In this document: piece after piece, positions 1-6,707 of the stretch | How positions within the stretch are numbered: position 1 is the first letter of the stretch | Layout of the letters: each line of letters starts with the position of its first letter | Notes under the pieces: generated by a model | Databases searched by the model: none | What the model saw: the letters and a program-made list of their open reading frames with translations, nothing else | Told to the model about the DNA's origin: nothing | Origin: an uncultured Bdellovibrio sp. | GTDB taxonomy: Bacteria; Bdellovibrionota; Bdellovibrionia; Bdellovibrionales; Bdellovibrionaceae | Assembly: GCF_946478835.1 (NCBI RefSeq) | Contig: NZ_CAMLDV010000113.1 | Coordinates: 1-11,505, forward strand | Reading direction: 5' to 3' | Length of the DNA stretch: 11,505 bases | Translations under genes and position numbers: made by a program

Positions 1-1869
1 GGAAACGAACTTCGTGAGTTCTCGGAAAAAAACCGTATCAAGCAAAATAAAATCTCGGCACCCCGTGGTTTGCTGCTCGATCGTGATGGCAAAGTGTTGG
101 TGGAAAATCTACCGGGCTTTGAAGCGATCTTGTCTCCTCAATATATTGAGAACCTGGAAGATCTTGCGAAAACCGTGGGTCCCGTGCTCGGCATGGAGCC
201 TGACAAGCTTATGGTGAAAGTTCAAAAGAGCCGCAAACAAAACGGTCCTTTTGCACAGATTCGTTTGAAAGAAAACTTAAGCCGCGAAGAGGTCTTTCGT
301 TTAAAGCGCATGCGTCTGGATACGCCGGGACTTGAGATTCGCGAATCCATCGTGCGCTACTACCCGCTTCGTGAAAACGGCGCGCAGCTTTTTGGCTATG
401 TCAGCGAGATTTCAAAACGTCAGATTCCGCTTTTGAATGATTTTTACAAAGGGGCCCTGAAGTTTGATCAAGGTGACATCATTGGCAAAAGCGGCCTTGA
501 AGAAACTTTGGAAAAAGACATCCGTGGGACTGACGGGATCAGCTTTATTCAAGTCGATGCCCACGGTCGTGAAGCAGCGACACAGACTCCAAATATTTAC
601 GGAGAACAGATTAAAGATCAAATCGCTGTGCACGGTAACAATGCGGTTTTGACGATTGATCGCGATCTTCAACAACAAGCATTTGAGTCGTTCAACAAAA
701 CGGGAGCGGACAACCGCGGTCATATCGGAGCGATCTTTGCCATGAAAACAAATGGTGAGGTTTTGGCTTGGGTTAGCAACCCGTCTTTTGATCCGAATGA
801 ATTCTCAACGGGCATTTCGCCTTCGACGTGGTCAAAGTTGATCAACGATCCGTTCAAACCTTTGCGTAATAAAATTATTCAAGATCACACGGCTCCGGGA
901 TCAACATTTAAACCGTTGGTTGCAGTGGCGGCTCTTGGAGAAAAAGTGATCACTCCAACAACCGTAGTTAGTGCACCTGGTGTGTTTTACTTCGGTCGTC
1001 GTCCTTACCATGATTCCTTGAAACAGGGTCACGGTAACATCACAGTGTACCAGGCGATCGAAGAATCTTCGAACGTGTTTTTCTATAAAATGGGTATCGC
1101 TCTGGGCGTAGATAAAATGTACGACTATATCCATAACATGGGTATCGGACAGAAAACGGGTATTGAACTTTCTCGCGAGATCTCGGGTATCATGCCGAAC
1201 TCGGCATGGAAGAAAGCCACGGTCGGTGAAGAATGGCAGGCCGGGGAAAATCTCAGTACGGCGATCGGTCAAGGCTTCGTGACGGTGACTCCGATTTCCA
1301 TGGCGATTGCTTACAACGCTATTGCGACGGAAGGTAAAGTTGTGAAGCCGTTTGTGATCCGCAAAATCATGGATCAAGACGGAAAAGTTTTACGTGAAAA
1401 CTTCCCGGAGGTTGTGCGCGATTTAACTCAAGCGCAACCCAACGGTGTGAAAATCAGTCCTGAAACTTTCAAAGTCGTTAAAGAAGGCATGCGCCTGGTT
1501 GCCAATGGAACAAAGGGAACGGCTCGTTACTGGAAAGTTCCTGGAGTTCAGTTCGCAGGTAAAACAGGAACGGCTCAGGTCATGGGTTTCTCTGCCGATC
1601 AGATCTATGCGAGCTGTACATCTCGTCCGATGCACATGCGCCACCATGGTTGGTTTGTGTCCTATGCTCCGGCAGAAAATCCAGAAATCGTCATTGCGAT
1701 TTTGGCAGAGCACTCTTGCCACGGTAATACGGGAGCGGTTCCTATCGCTCGCGAAATTTATCAGAAGTATTTTGAAAAATATCATCCAGAGATCATCGCA
1801 GAGGCGCTGAAAAACAAAGGCGTTAAAAAAGTTAAAGTGGAAGCTGCGACCACAAGTGAGGGAGAATAA
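1..1869 (+). CDS. mrdA: Penicillin-binding protein 2, elongasome transpeptidase (5' truncated)
   Basis: This is the DD-transpeptidase that cross-links new side-wall peptidoglycan in the periplasm as the partner of RodA. The reading frame is open from base 1 and the first residues (GNELREFSEKNRIK, then SAPRGLLLDRDG) match the start of the PBP2 periplasmic region, so the cytoplasmic tail and membrane anchor, perhaps 45-50 residues, lie outside the window. An internal TTG at 70 would be a false start. In the 622-residue fragment the N-terminal pedestal domain comes first, then the transpeptidase domain with all three active-site motifs: STFK with the nucleophilic Ser at residue 301, SSN at 356-358 and KTGT at 521-524. 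Cysteines 539 and 573 sit in His-rich segments after KTGT. The stop codon overlaps the rodA start by one base, so the two are probably translationally coupled. Identification is firm. Confidence 0.96.
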   Translation, partial: GNELREFSEKNRIKQNKISAPRGLLLDRDGKVLVENLPGFEAILSPQYIENLEDLAKTVGPVLGMEPDKLMVKVQKSRKQNGPFAQIRLKENLSREEVFRLKRMRLDTPGLEIRESIVRYYPLRENGAQLFGYVSEISKRQIPLLNDFYKGALKFDQGDIIGKSGLEETLEKDIRGTDGISFIQVDAHGREAATQTPNIYGEQIKDQIAVHGNNAVLTIDRDLQQQAFESFNKTGADNRGHIGAIFAMKTNGEVLAWVSNPSFDPNEFSTGISPSTWSKLINDPFKPLRNKIIQDHTAPGSTFKPLVAVAALGEKVITPTTVVSAPGVFYFGRRPYHDSLKQGHGNITVYQAIEESSNVFFYKMGIALGVDKMYDYIHNMGIGQKTGIELSREISGIMPNSAWKKATVGEEWQAGENLSTAIGQGFVTVTPISMAIAYNAIATEGKVVKPFVIRKIMDQDGKVLRENFPEVVRDLTQAQPNGVKISPETFKVVKEGMRLVANGTKGTARYWKVPGVQFAGKTGTAQVMGFSADQIYASCTSRPMHMRHHGWFVSYAPAENPEIVIAILAEHSCHGNTGAVPIAREIYQKYFEKYHPEIIAEALKNKGVKKVKVEAATTSEGE

Positions 1870-2993
1870 TGTTTAGCTCACTGCACGTTGAAGAGAGAAC
1901 TCTCTTCAAAAAATTAGATATCAACTTAATCATCGTGATTTTGGCGCTCAATGTGATTGGTCTTATCAATCTTTACAGTGCTACTCACGGCCCGACATCC
2001 ACGGACGTGGCGTCTTTATTCATTTCGCAAATCATGTGGTTGGTTGTGGGTTGGACGGTTTTCTTAGTCATGACACTTCTTGATTATTCCATCGTGAGTC
2101 GTATTGCGCTGGTGGTGTATGTCTTAAACCTGGGTGCCATTATCTACGTGACCTTCTTTGGTAAAATCGCCTTGGGAGCGCAACGTTGGATTGACCTTGG
2201 ATTCTTCCGCTACCAACCATCAGAAACGATGAAGCTTGCTTTGATCATGATGATGGCAAAAATCCTAGCGACAAGAAACACTCACGGTTCAGGCATGGGA
2301 TTTAAAGAAATGTTCACTCCGCTGATCATTCTGGGTGTTCCCTTCGTGTTCGTCGTTGAGCAACCCGACCTGGGAACCGCAATGATGTTGGCAGCGATCG
2401 GTGGCTCGATGTTGATCTTCTCAAAAATCAAACGCGTTATCTTGGCTTCCATCATCACATTGGGAATCATCGCACTTCCCGTCGCATGGAAGTTCGTCCT
2501 TCATGACTATCAAAAAAATCGTATCTTGACGTTCTTATCGCCAACGAACGATCCGCGCGGAACTGGATATAACAGTATCCAATCCAAAATCGCCGTGGGC
2601 TCAGGTCGTTTCTTCGGAAAAGGATTTATGAAGGGAACCCAATCCCAACTTGAATTCCTTCCGGAACGTCACACCGACTTTATTTATTCCGTTCTCAGCG
2701 AAGAACACGGCTTCGTAGGATCTATCTCCGTCATCGGTCTTTTCTGCTTCCTTTTCGTAACAGGAATCCGAATCGCCACCAACGCGAGAGATAAATTCGG
2801 AGCCCTCTTAACCGTCGGCGTTTTGTGTTACGTCTTCTGGCACATGTTTGTAAATATCGGGATGGTAATTGGACTTCTACCTATCGTAGGAGTTCCACTA
2901 CCACTCTTATCTTACGGTGGTTCCAGCATGCTCACCACGATGGCCGGCCTAGGAATCATCTCCAGCGTCGCCTACAGAAGATATCTCTTCTAA
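1869..2993 (+). CDS. rodA: RodA, SEDS-family peptidoglycan glycosyltransferase
   Basis: RodA polymerises lipid II into glycan strands in the inner membrane during cell elongation and works in complex with PBP2, encoded just upstream. The 374-residue length is normal for the family. Many hydrophobic segments run through the chain, starting about residue 19. SEDS signatures are present in order: QPSE at 116-119, QPDLGT at 165-170, GSGRFFGKG at 244-252, PERHTDF at 265-271 (Asp270 corresponds to the family's essential extracellular-loop Asp) and PLLSYGGSSM at 345-354. The ATG overlaps the mrdA stop codon (TAATG), with GAGGGAGA just upstream as ribosome-binding site. A rho-independent terminator follows directly, so rodA ends the transcription unit. 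FtsW is the alternative SEDS paralog, but pairing with a PBP2 gene rather than with division genes favours RodA. Confidence 0.96.
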   Translation: MFSSLHVEERTLFKKLDINLIIVILALNVIGLINLYSATHGPTSTDVASLFISQIMWLVVGWTVFLVMTLLDYSIVSRIALVVYVLNLGAIIYVTFFGKIALGAQRWIDLGFFRYQPSETMKLALIMMMAKILATRNTHGSGMGFKEMFTPLIILGVPFVFVVEQPDLGTAMMLAAIGGSMLIFSKIKRVILASIITLGIIALPVAWKFVLHDYQKNRILTFLSPTNDPRGTGYNSIQSKIAVGSGRFFGKGFMKGTQSQLEFLPERHTDFIYSVLSEEHGFVGSISVIGLFCFLFVTGIRIATNARDKFGALLTVGVLCYVFWHMFVNIGMVIGLLPIVGVPLPLLSYGGSSMLTTMAGLGIISSVAYRRYLF

Positions 2994-3004
2994 AAAATAA
3001 AAAC

Positions 3005-3032
3005 AAAAAGGCCCTACACCAGGGCCTTTTTT
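3005..3032 (+). terminator. Rho-independent terminator after rodA
   Basis: A stem GGCCCT (3010-3015) pairs with AGGGCC (3021-3026) around the loop ACACC. It is extended by A-T pairs from the A run at 3005-3009 and followed by a T run at 3027-3032. It sits 11 bases after the rodA stop. The A and T runs on both sides mean it could also work in the reverse direction, but no gene on the - strand ends here. Confidence 0.9.
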
Positions 3033-3252
3033 ATTTTCAAAAACTTAGCACTATCGCGTCCACTCAATTTCATCTAACAATCCATCAACAAAATAGCGAA
3101 TTAACACCCGTTGCCTTTGAGCCTTAGCATCTGCGATTTTATAGAAAACTCGAAGCCAAATCCCCGTGCCTTCGACGTCTCCCTAGAAACCACCATCCAA
3201 GAGCGAAACGTCTCGAAGAGAGAATCCGTCCTAATTCGACTAACCACTAATC

Positions 3253-3278
3253 AGACATTGTCTAGACATTGATTGACA
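3253..3278 (+). promoter_or_regulatory. Operator-like repeats abutting a TTGACA -35 element
   Basis: The octamer AGACATTG occurs twice (3253-3260 and 3264-3271), spaced 11 bases start to start, about one helical turn. The junction between them forms a perfect 10-base palindrome TGTCTAGACA (3259-3268). The second copy runs directly into a perfect TTGACA (3273-3278). No good -10 hexamer is found at 16-18 bases downstream, which would fit an activator-dependent promoter. The pattern is directly visible; its regulatory role for the transglycosylase gene is inferred. Confidence 0.4.
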
Positions 3279-3295
3279 CCCGCTTTGACCACCTC

Positions 3296-3343
3296 GAAGG
3301 AATGCCTTTTGAAGGGTGATTCATTCTAAGAACCCATTCCTTC
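3296..3343 (+). repeat. Inverted repeat, possible structured 5' leader
   Basis: GAAGGAATG (3296-3304) is perfectly complementary to CATTCCTTC (3335-3343), giving a 9-base-pair stem around 30 bases. Inside the loop a smaller hairpin CCTT-TTG-AAGG (3305-3315) can form. It ends 62 bases before the transglycosylase start and has no T run, so it is not a terminator. It could be an RNA element in the leader or a DNA-level binding site. Confidence 0.4.
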
Positions 3344-3405
3344 CGCGCACTTAAGGTTTCGGCACGACACTTGAACTTACCTCTCTGTAACAGGAGGTCG
3401 CGGAT

Positions 3406-4125
3406 ATGAAAACGAAACATCTCAAAATCGGACTCGCTCTAGCAGCCGCCACGCTCACGTCAGCTCTTTATATGAACTTCGATTTCTTCCACTGGAACAC
3501 GGTCAATGTGTCAGCGTTAGAAGTCGTTAATGAGGCTTCACGCGTAGAACACGCCAAGGAACTTCTTGGTCGTAACTACAAAGGCAGTGACGCTCAAAAG
3601 CTTGAAGGCCGAAGAGCTTTAAATGAAATGATTCACACTAAAGTACAAAACTCTTTAGCTCCTCGCTGGAAAGCTCAGGCCCGCGCTATTGCTCGCACTG
3701 TCATCACAGAAAGTGCCAAATATAAAATGGACCCTGTGTTTGTGTTAGCGGTGGTTAAAACAGAAAGTAAATTCAATCCATTGGCTTTAGGTCGCTTTGG
3801 CGAAATTGGTTTGATGCAAATTAAACCTGACACTGCAGAGTGGATCGCAAAAAAATATGGCATTGCGTGGAATGGCAAAAAAACTTTGGAAAATCCATCT
3901 TCAAACATCCGCATCGGTCTTGCCTATATGAACTACCTGCGCACAGAATTCAACGGCAAAGCCGTGAAGTATGTCAGCGCATACAATATGGGTCCCAAGA
4001 ATGTGCGCCGCTTACTTGCAAAGAATATGAAGCCTGCTGAATATAACACTCGTGTGATGAAAAACTATGGCGAACTTTACGCAAGAATCTCAGATAGCAA
4101 CAGTCTTATCGTAGCATCTAATTAA
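3406..4125 (+). CDS. SLT-domain lytic transglycosylase (GH23-like), exported
   Basis: This is a lytic transglycosylase that cleaves the MurNAc-GlcNAc bond of peptidoglycan with 1,6-anhydro product formation, acting outside the cytoplasmic membrane. Residues 1-24 form a basic start (MKTKHLK) and a hydrophobic stretch, either a signal peptide or a membrane anchor; no clear lipobox Cys is present. A helical linker (about 35-100) precedes the SLT domain (about 100-225). The catalytic Glu is Glu120 in VVKTESKFNP, followed by GEIGLMQI (132-139) and AYNMG (192-196), the classical SLT motifs. The start is well supported by AGGAGG at 3392-3397, eight bases before the ATG. It stands alone between a non-coding leader and terminators, so it is probably monocistronic. 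A role in cell-wall remodelling during growth, division or prey invasion is plausible but not shown by sequence. Confidence 0.9.
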   Translation: MKTKHLKIGLALAAATLTSALYMNFDFFHWNTVNVSALEVVNEASRVEHAKELLGRNYKGSDAQKLEGRRALNEMIHTKVQNSLAPRWKAQARAIARTVITESAKYKMDPVFVLAVVKTESKFNPLALGRFGEIGLMQIKPDTAEWIAKKYGIAWNGKKTLENPSSNIRIGLAYMNYLRTEFNGKAVKYVSAYNMGPKNVRRLLAKNMKPAEYNTRVMKNYGELYARISDSNSLIVASN

Positions 4126-4130
4126 TTCAG

Positions 4131-4162
4131 ACGAGAACAGAACAAATTTTCTTCTCGTTTTT
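4131..4162 (+). terminator. Weak terminator candidate after the transglycosylase gene
   Basis: ACGAGAA (4131-4137) pairs with TTCTCGT (4152-4158) across a 14-base loop and is followed by TTTT. It lies just after the stop codon. The large loop and AT content make it weaker than the next hairpin. Confidence 0.5.
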
Positions 4163-4174
4163 ACAAACAAAATC

Positions 4175-4208
4175 AAAAAAACTGTAAAAGCCACTTTACA
4201 GTTTTTTT
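4175..4208. terminator. Rho-independent terminator, potentially bidirectional
   Basis: ACTGTAAA (4181-4188) pairs with TTTACAGT (4195-4202) around the loop AGCCAC. Runs of A (4175-4180) and T (4203-4208) extend the stem to 14 pairs and provide a U tract on either strand. It separates the transglycosylase gene from the downstream three-gene operon. Confidence 0.8.
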
Positions 4209-4284
4209 GGTTTTGTTCATTTCTTTTTGATCCGCACCAAAAGCAGACACGAATATTAAAGTTTTGTTTATGTTTGTTTCCCTC

Positions 4285-4312
4285 TAACAAAAAAACTTTG
4301 TTACGCCGACAA
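4285..4312 (+). promoter_or_regulatory. Sigma-28 (FliA)-like promoter candidate for the three-gene operon
   Basis: GCCGACAA at 4305-4312 matches seven of eight positions of the FliA -10 consensus GCCGATAA. TAAC at 4285-4288 matches three of four positions of the -35 core TAAA, with a 16-base rather than the usual 15-base spacer. Transcription would begin near 4320, giving a leader of about 85 bases. FliA-type promoters are known to drive many attack-phase genes in Bdellovibrio; assigning this one is an inference from a partial match. Confidence 0.35.
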
Positions 4313-4378
4313 GTTATAGCGTTGCAAATCCATCATGATAAAGCTGCAAACATTCCAGAAAGATTAACGCTAACAGTT

Positions 4379-4400
4379 CGCCTGTTTTTGCAGGCGGGAG
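4379..4400 (+). promoter_or_regulatory. Hairpin overlapping the Shine-Dalgarno region of the operon's first gene
   Basis: CGCCTG (4379-4384) pairs with CAGGCG (4391-4396) around a TTTTTG loop. The 3' arm runs straight into the ribosome-binding site GGGAG (4396-4400). The ATG at 4405 is only four bases further on, while a second in-frame ATG at 4411 gives a more usual ten-base spacing. The hairpin could limit ribosome access. There is no T run, so it is not a terminator. Confidence 0.45.
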
Positions 4401-4404
4401 AAAA

Positions 4405-5130
4405 ATGCCTATGAAGGACAATGGTTCGATTTCACCTTTACTGTACGATTTGGACTATACGATTATCACGGGTAAAGATCTTCACGATCGACAACCCACG
4501 GAGCTGCACAACAAAGCTTATGCTTATTGGAAAGCCTTCTGGAGAAATGTCTTCAAAGAAAATGGCATGCAAGGAGACGTCCTCAGAAAAGAAGATTTTT
4601 TACGGGAAGATTTTATTACCATTCTTTCGCACAAAGATGAAATCGCGGGAATACATCTGTATTGCCAATTTGATTTAGAACTCGAAGCTTCGCGCGATCA
4701 TATTTATTTCATGCACAACTACGGGCCTCAATTTACGGAACAGCTTAGAAAAAATGGCATCCGTCACGTCATGACCATTGAGTATCTCACGGTGGACCCT
4801 GCCTGGCGAAAATCCAAAGTGGGTGTAAGTCTGGGCCACGTTTTTTGCGCTTTGGGCGCTCAAGTGGCTGCCTACTTGGATGTAGATGCTGCCGTCAGCG
4901 CGTGTCGAATGGACGTCGGAGCCAATGACATGCTCGCCAAATGTGGAGGGGTTTCCTACGGAAAAACGGACCTCTACAACACTCCCGTGGAATACATGGT
5001 TATTCCACGAGAACTCAATCGCACTCATTCAGATCCCGCTGTTGCCAGTTTAGTCAATCAGTATTGGAATCGCCGGATTGATTTAACAACTCGTTTACCA
5101 AAACGAAGTCATTTAAAAATTGCAGTTTAA
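4405..5130 (+). CDS. GNAT-fold acyltransferase-like protein (possible N-acyl synthase)
   Basis: This 241-residue protein is probably an acyltransferase of the GNAT superfamily, with the general layout of N-acyl amino acid synthases (FeeM-like) and LuxI-type autoinducer synthases. The core shows a strand HVMTIEYLTVDP (121-132) followed by a phosphopantetheine-loop-like stretch WRKSKVGVSLG (134-144), then a helix. The terminal NDMLAKCGGVSYG (174-186) parallels the GNAT C-terminal 'xxLGF' element. The canonical R/QxxGxG/A loop is not perfectly kept, so the assignment is by pattern, not by catalytic residues. An acyl-ACP or acyl-CoA donor and an amine acceptor are inferred, not seen. It heads a three-gene operon, with the oxidase 14 bases downstream. 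The start could be the ATG at 4405 or the one at 4411; the latter has better spacing from GGGAG. Confidence 0.6.
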   Translation: MPMKDNGSISPLLYDLDYTIITGKDLHDRQPTELHNKAYAYWKAFWRNVFKENGMQGDVLRKEDFLREDFITILSHKDEIAGIHLYCQFDLELEASRDHIYFMHNYGPQFTEQLRKNGIRHVMTIEYLTVDPAWRKSKVGVSLGHVFCALGAQVAAYLDVDAAVSACRMDVGANDMLAKCGGVSYGKTDLYNTPVEYMVIPRELNRTHSDPAVASLVNQYWNRRIDLTTRLPKRSHLKIAV

Positions 5131-5144
5131 TTATTGGAGAACAC

Positions 5145-5789
5145 ATGAAAAAACAACTGGCACAAAAGTTTGAAGAAAAAATTTTGCAGACACAGGTGCT
5201 TTTCGATAACTTCCCCTGGGAGCAAAAAGAAGCGTATGCAGAACTGCTCGCGCAAACGTATTACTATGTTCGTCACACGATGACATTCATCGCAACGAGC
5301 GTTGCGCAGTTTAATTTAATAGACCGTCCCCTTCACCGCCAATTGATAAAACATTTGGCCGAAGAAAATGGTCATGACATTATGCTGATTAACGATTTGA
5401 AGGCCTTAGGAATGAAAGTCGAAGACTTCCCGGAAAGACCTCAGACGTCAGCACTTTATCAATCACAATATTATTATTTCGATCATGAAAATCCGTATGC
5501 CCATTTTGGCTACGCCTATTACTTAGAGGGCGTTTCAGCTCACAGTCTTCAGGCTATTGCGGATACAACGACAAGAATTTACGGCGAAAGAGCCTCCACC
5601 TTTTATCGCTTGCACGGTGAAGAGGATGTAGGTCACTTTGCCAAGGGTTTAAAACTTCTTGAGGGCCTGCCTCCGGAAGCCTTAGAGAGCATTGAGAAAA
5701 ATCTCAATGAAACAAGTTTTTTCTATATGGGAATGGTCGAAGCGATCAGCCAAAAATGGGCGAAACAAAAAGGACAGAAAGCAGCCTGA
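5145..5789 (+). CDS. Heme-oxygenase-like diiron oxidase (HDO / TenA-like fold)
   Basis: This 214-residue, all-helical protein resembles the heme-oxygenase-like diiron oxidase/oxygenase family, which activates O2 at a dinuclear iron centre in natural-product pathways (for example the N-oxygenase domain of SznF, UndA, BesC and the para-aminobenzoate-forming CADD). Candidate ligands lie where the family expects them: Glu73/Glu74 with His77 (EENGH), Glu128 (YYLEG, with His133 near) and the C-terminal motif His157-x3-Asp161-x2-His164. His44 or Glu33 in the first helices may complete the site. The reaction and substrate cannot be read from the sequence. GGAGA (5136-5140) precedes the ATG. It sits between an acyltransferase-like gene and a methyltransferase gene, so its substrate is probably made or modified by these neighbours. 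A metal-free TenA/PqqC-like protein is the alternative. Confidence 0.75.
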   Translation: MKKQLAQKFEEKILQTQVLFDNFPWEQKEAYAELLAQTYYYVRHTMTFIATSVAQFNLIDRPLHRQLIKHLAEENGHDIMLINDLKALGMKVEDFPERPQTSALYQSQYYYFDHENPYAHFGYAYYLEGVSAHSLQAIADTTTRIYGERASTFYRLHGEEDVGHFAKGLKLLEGLPPEALESIEKNLNETSFFYMGMVEAISQKWAKQKGQKAA

Positions 5790-5798
5790 GAGGTTTCT

Positions 5799-6701
5799 AT
5801 GACTACAAACAGACAAGATCTTTTTCTTCAGTTAGTAAAAGACAATATGGAGTCTCCACAGATTTTACAGCGCACGCCAGAACCTTCCGGCGTGACAGAC
5901 GGTGAACAAAACGTGAATCAGTACAATCGCGTACTGAACACGAACATGACTTCAAATTATGCCATAGCCATGGATTTAATGTACCGCTGTCGTTCTGAGA
6001 ACTCGAACCATAGCGCTTTGGATTTATGTTCGGGCCCGGGCCTGCTTACGATGGGACTTTCAAATTATCTAGGCTACAAACACGTGCTCGGAGTTGATCT
6101 ATCTCAACCGATGACGTCCATCGCCCAACAAAATGCGAAGCTCGCCGGACTTGAGGGAAAAGTGCGATTTAAAACCGGCGACGTTATTAATCTCCATGAA
6201 GCGGATCATTCATTTGATCTGGTCAGCTTTACAAACGCCGCCCATCACCTGCCGGATCTAGCGAGTGTTCGCAGAGTCCTCACCGCCAGCGAGAAGGCCG
6301 CCAAACCTGAAGGCATCGTTGTCCTTACGGATATAGGTCGCCTTAAAACAGCCGAAATCACCGACCGTTTTGTCGCTCTTGCCGGAGAAGAGTTCATCAA
6401 GCTCAATATGCCGGATATGTATGAGGACTTCAGAAACTCAATGTATGCAGGCTGGACTGCGGAGGAACTTGCCACCTGCGTTCCAAAAAACACAAAGAGA
6501 GTTTGGGTGCAAATGGTCCCCACTGGATTGACTTCACATTTGGCTTTATTAGGTCTGCCCGCCGGACGAGAGAAGATTTTTTTACGTGAGAGTTACGATT
6601 GGCAGTCGTCAGGTTTACTTAGAAGTGACGAGGCCAAGTCGGACTGGCAGGTGTTACGGCACATTGTGAACACAGCCAACTTTAAAAAGCTGGCTGCGTA
6701 A
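5799..6701 (+). CDS. Class I SAM-dependent methyltransferase
   Basis: This 300-residue protein transfers a methyl group from S-adenosylmethionine to an unidentified, probably small-molecule, acceptor. The Rossmann-like core shows motif I ALDLCSGPG (73-81), the acidic residue ending strand 2 in GVDLS (Asp100), GDV (127-129) for adenine contact, and the strand-4 region FDLVSFTNAAHHLPD (139-153), all typical of class I enzymes such as UbiE/COQ5-type methyltransferases. About 60 residues precede the core and about 120 follow it, and these presumably shape the acceptor pocket. It starts nine bases after the oxidase stop with GAGAGG as ribosome-binding site, so it is co-transcribed. It is the last gene of the operon; the next gene converges from the other strand after only six bases. 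Family assignment is firm, substrate unknown. Confidence 0.85.
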   Translation: MTTNRQDLFLQLVKDNMESPQILQRTPEPSGVTDGEQNVNQYNRVLNTNMTSNYAIAMDLMYRCRSENSNHSALDLCSGPGLLTMGLSNYLGYKHVLGVDLSQPMTSIAQQNAKLAGLEGKVRFKTGDVINLHEADHSFDLVSFTNAAHHLPDLASVRRVLTASEKAAKPEGIVVLTDIGRLKTAEITDRFVALAGEEFIKLNMPDMYEDFRNSMYAGWTAEELATCVPKNTKRVWVQMVPTGLTSHLALLGLPAGREKIFLRESYDWQSSGLLRSDEAKSDWQVLRHIVNTANFKKLAA

Positions 6702-6707
6702 CAAGAA

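Larger units (their letters stand above)
3033..3405. other. Non-coding spacer upstream of the lytic transglycosylase gene
   Basis: No convincing protein-coding frame lies in this roughly 370-base spacer. The + strand frame that enters it from 2825 is a shadow of rodA and of the terminator region. It holds an operator-like repeat cluster (3253-3278) with a consensus TTGACA and a long-loop inverted repeat (3296-3343). A weaker inverted repeat TCGAAG/CTTCGA lies at 3150-3155 and 3170-3175. The rest, about 3033-3250, shows nothing recognisable. Confidence 0.6.

Noticed and set aside
901..1377. 158-codon open frame on the - strand inside mrdA
   Set aside because: It is fully antisense to the transpeptidase domain with all motifs intact on the + strand, and its translation is rich in Arg, His and Phe without family features, typical of a shadow frame.
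70..1869. mrdA beginning at the TTG at position 70
   Set aside because: Upstream codons from base 1 continue the conserved PBP2 sequence in the same frame, so the gene starts before the window.
2825..3127. 100-codon + strand frame covering the end of rodA, the terminator and part of the spacer
   Set aside because: It overlaps the conserved C-terminus of RodA in another frame and reads through a strong terminator; no ribosome-binding site or recognisable protein pattern.
3377..3390. LexA-like inverted repeat TTAC...GTAA before the transglycosylase gene
   Set aside because: The reported Bdellovibrio LexA box has a three-base spacer (TTACN3GTAA), while here the spacer is six bases, and the site lies right next to the ribosome-binding site.
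3033..3405. Riboswitch, including the c-di-GMP (GEMM) class known to be abundant in Bdellovibrio
   Set aside because: The GEMM core sequences (GCAAA... and GGGACGCAAAG-like) are absent here and in the other spacers.
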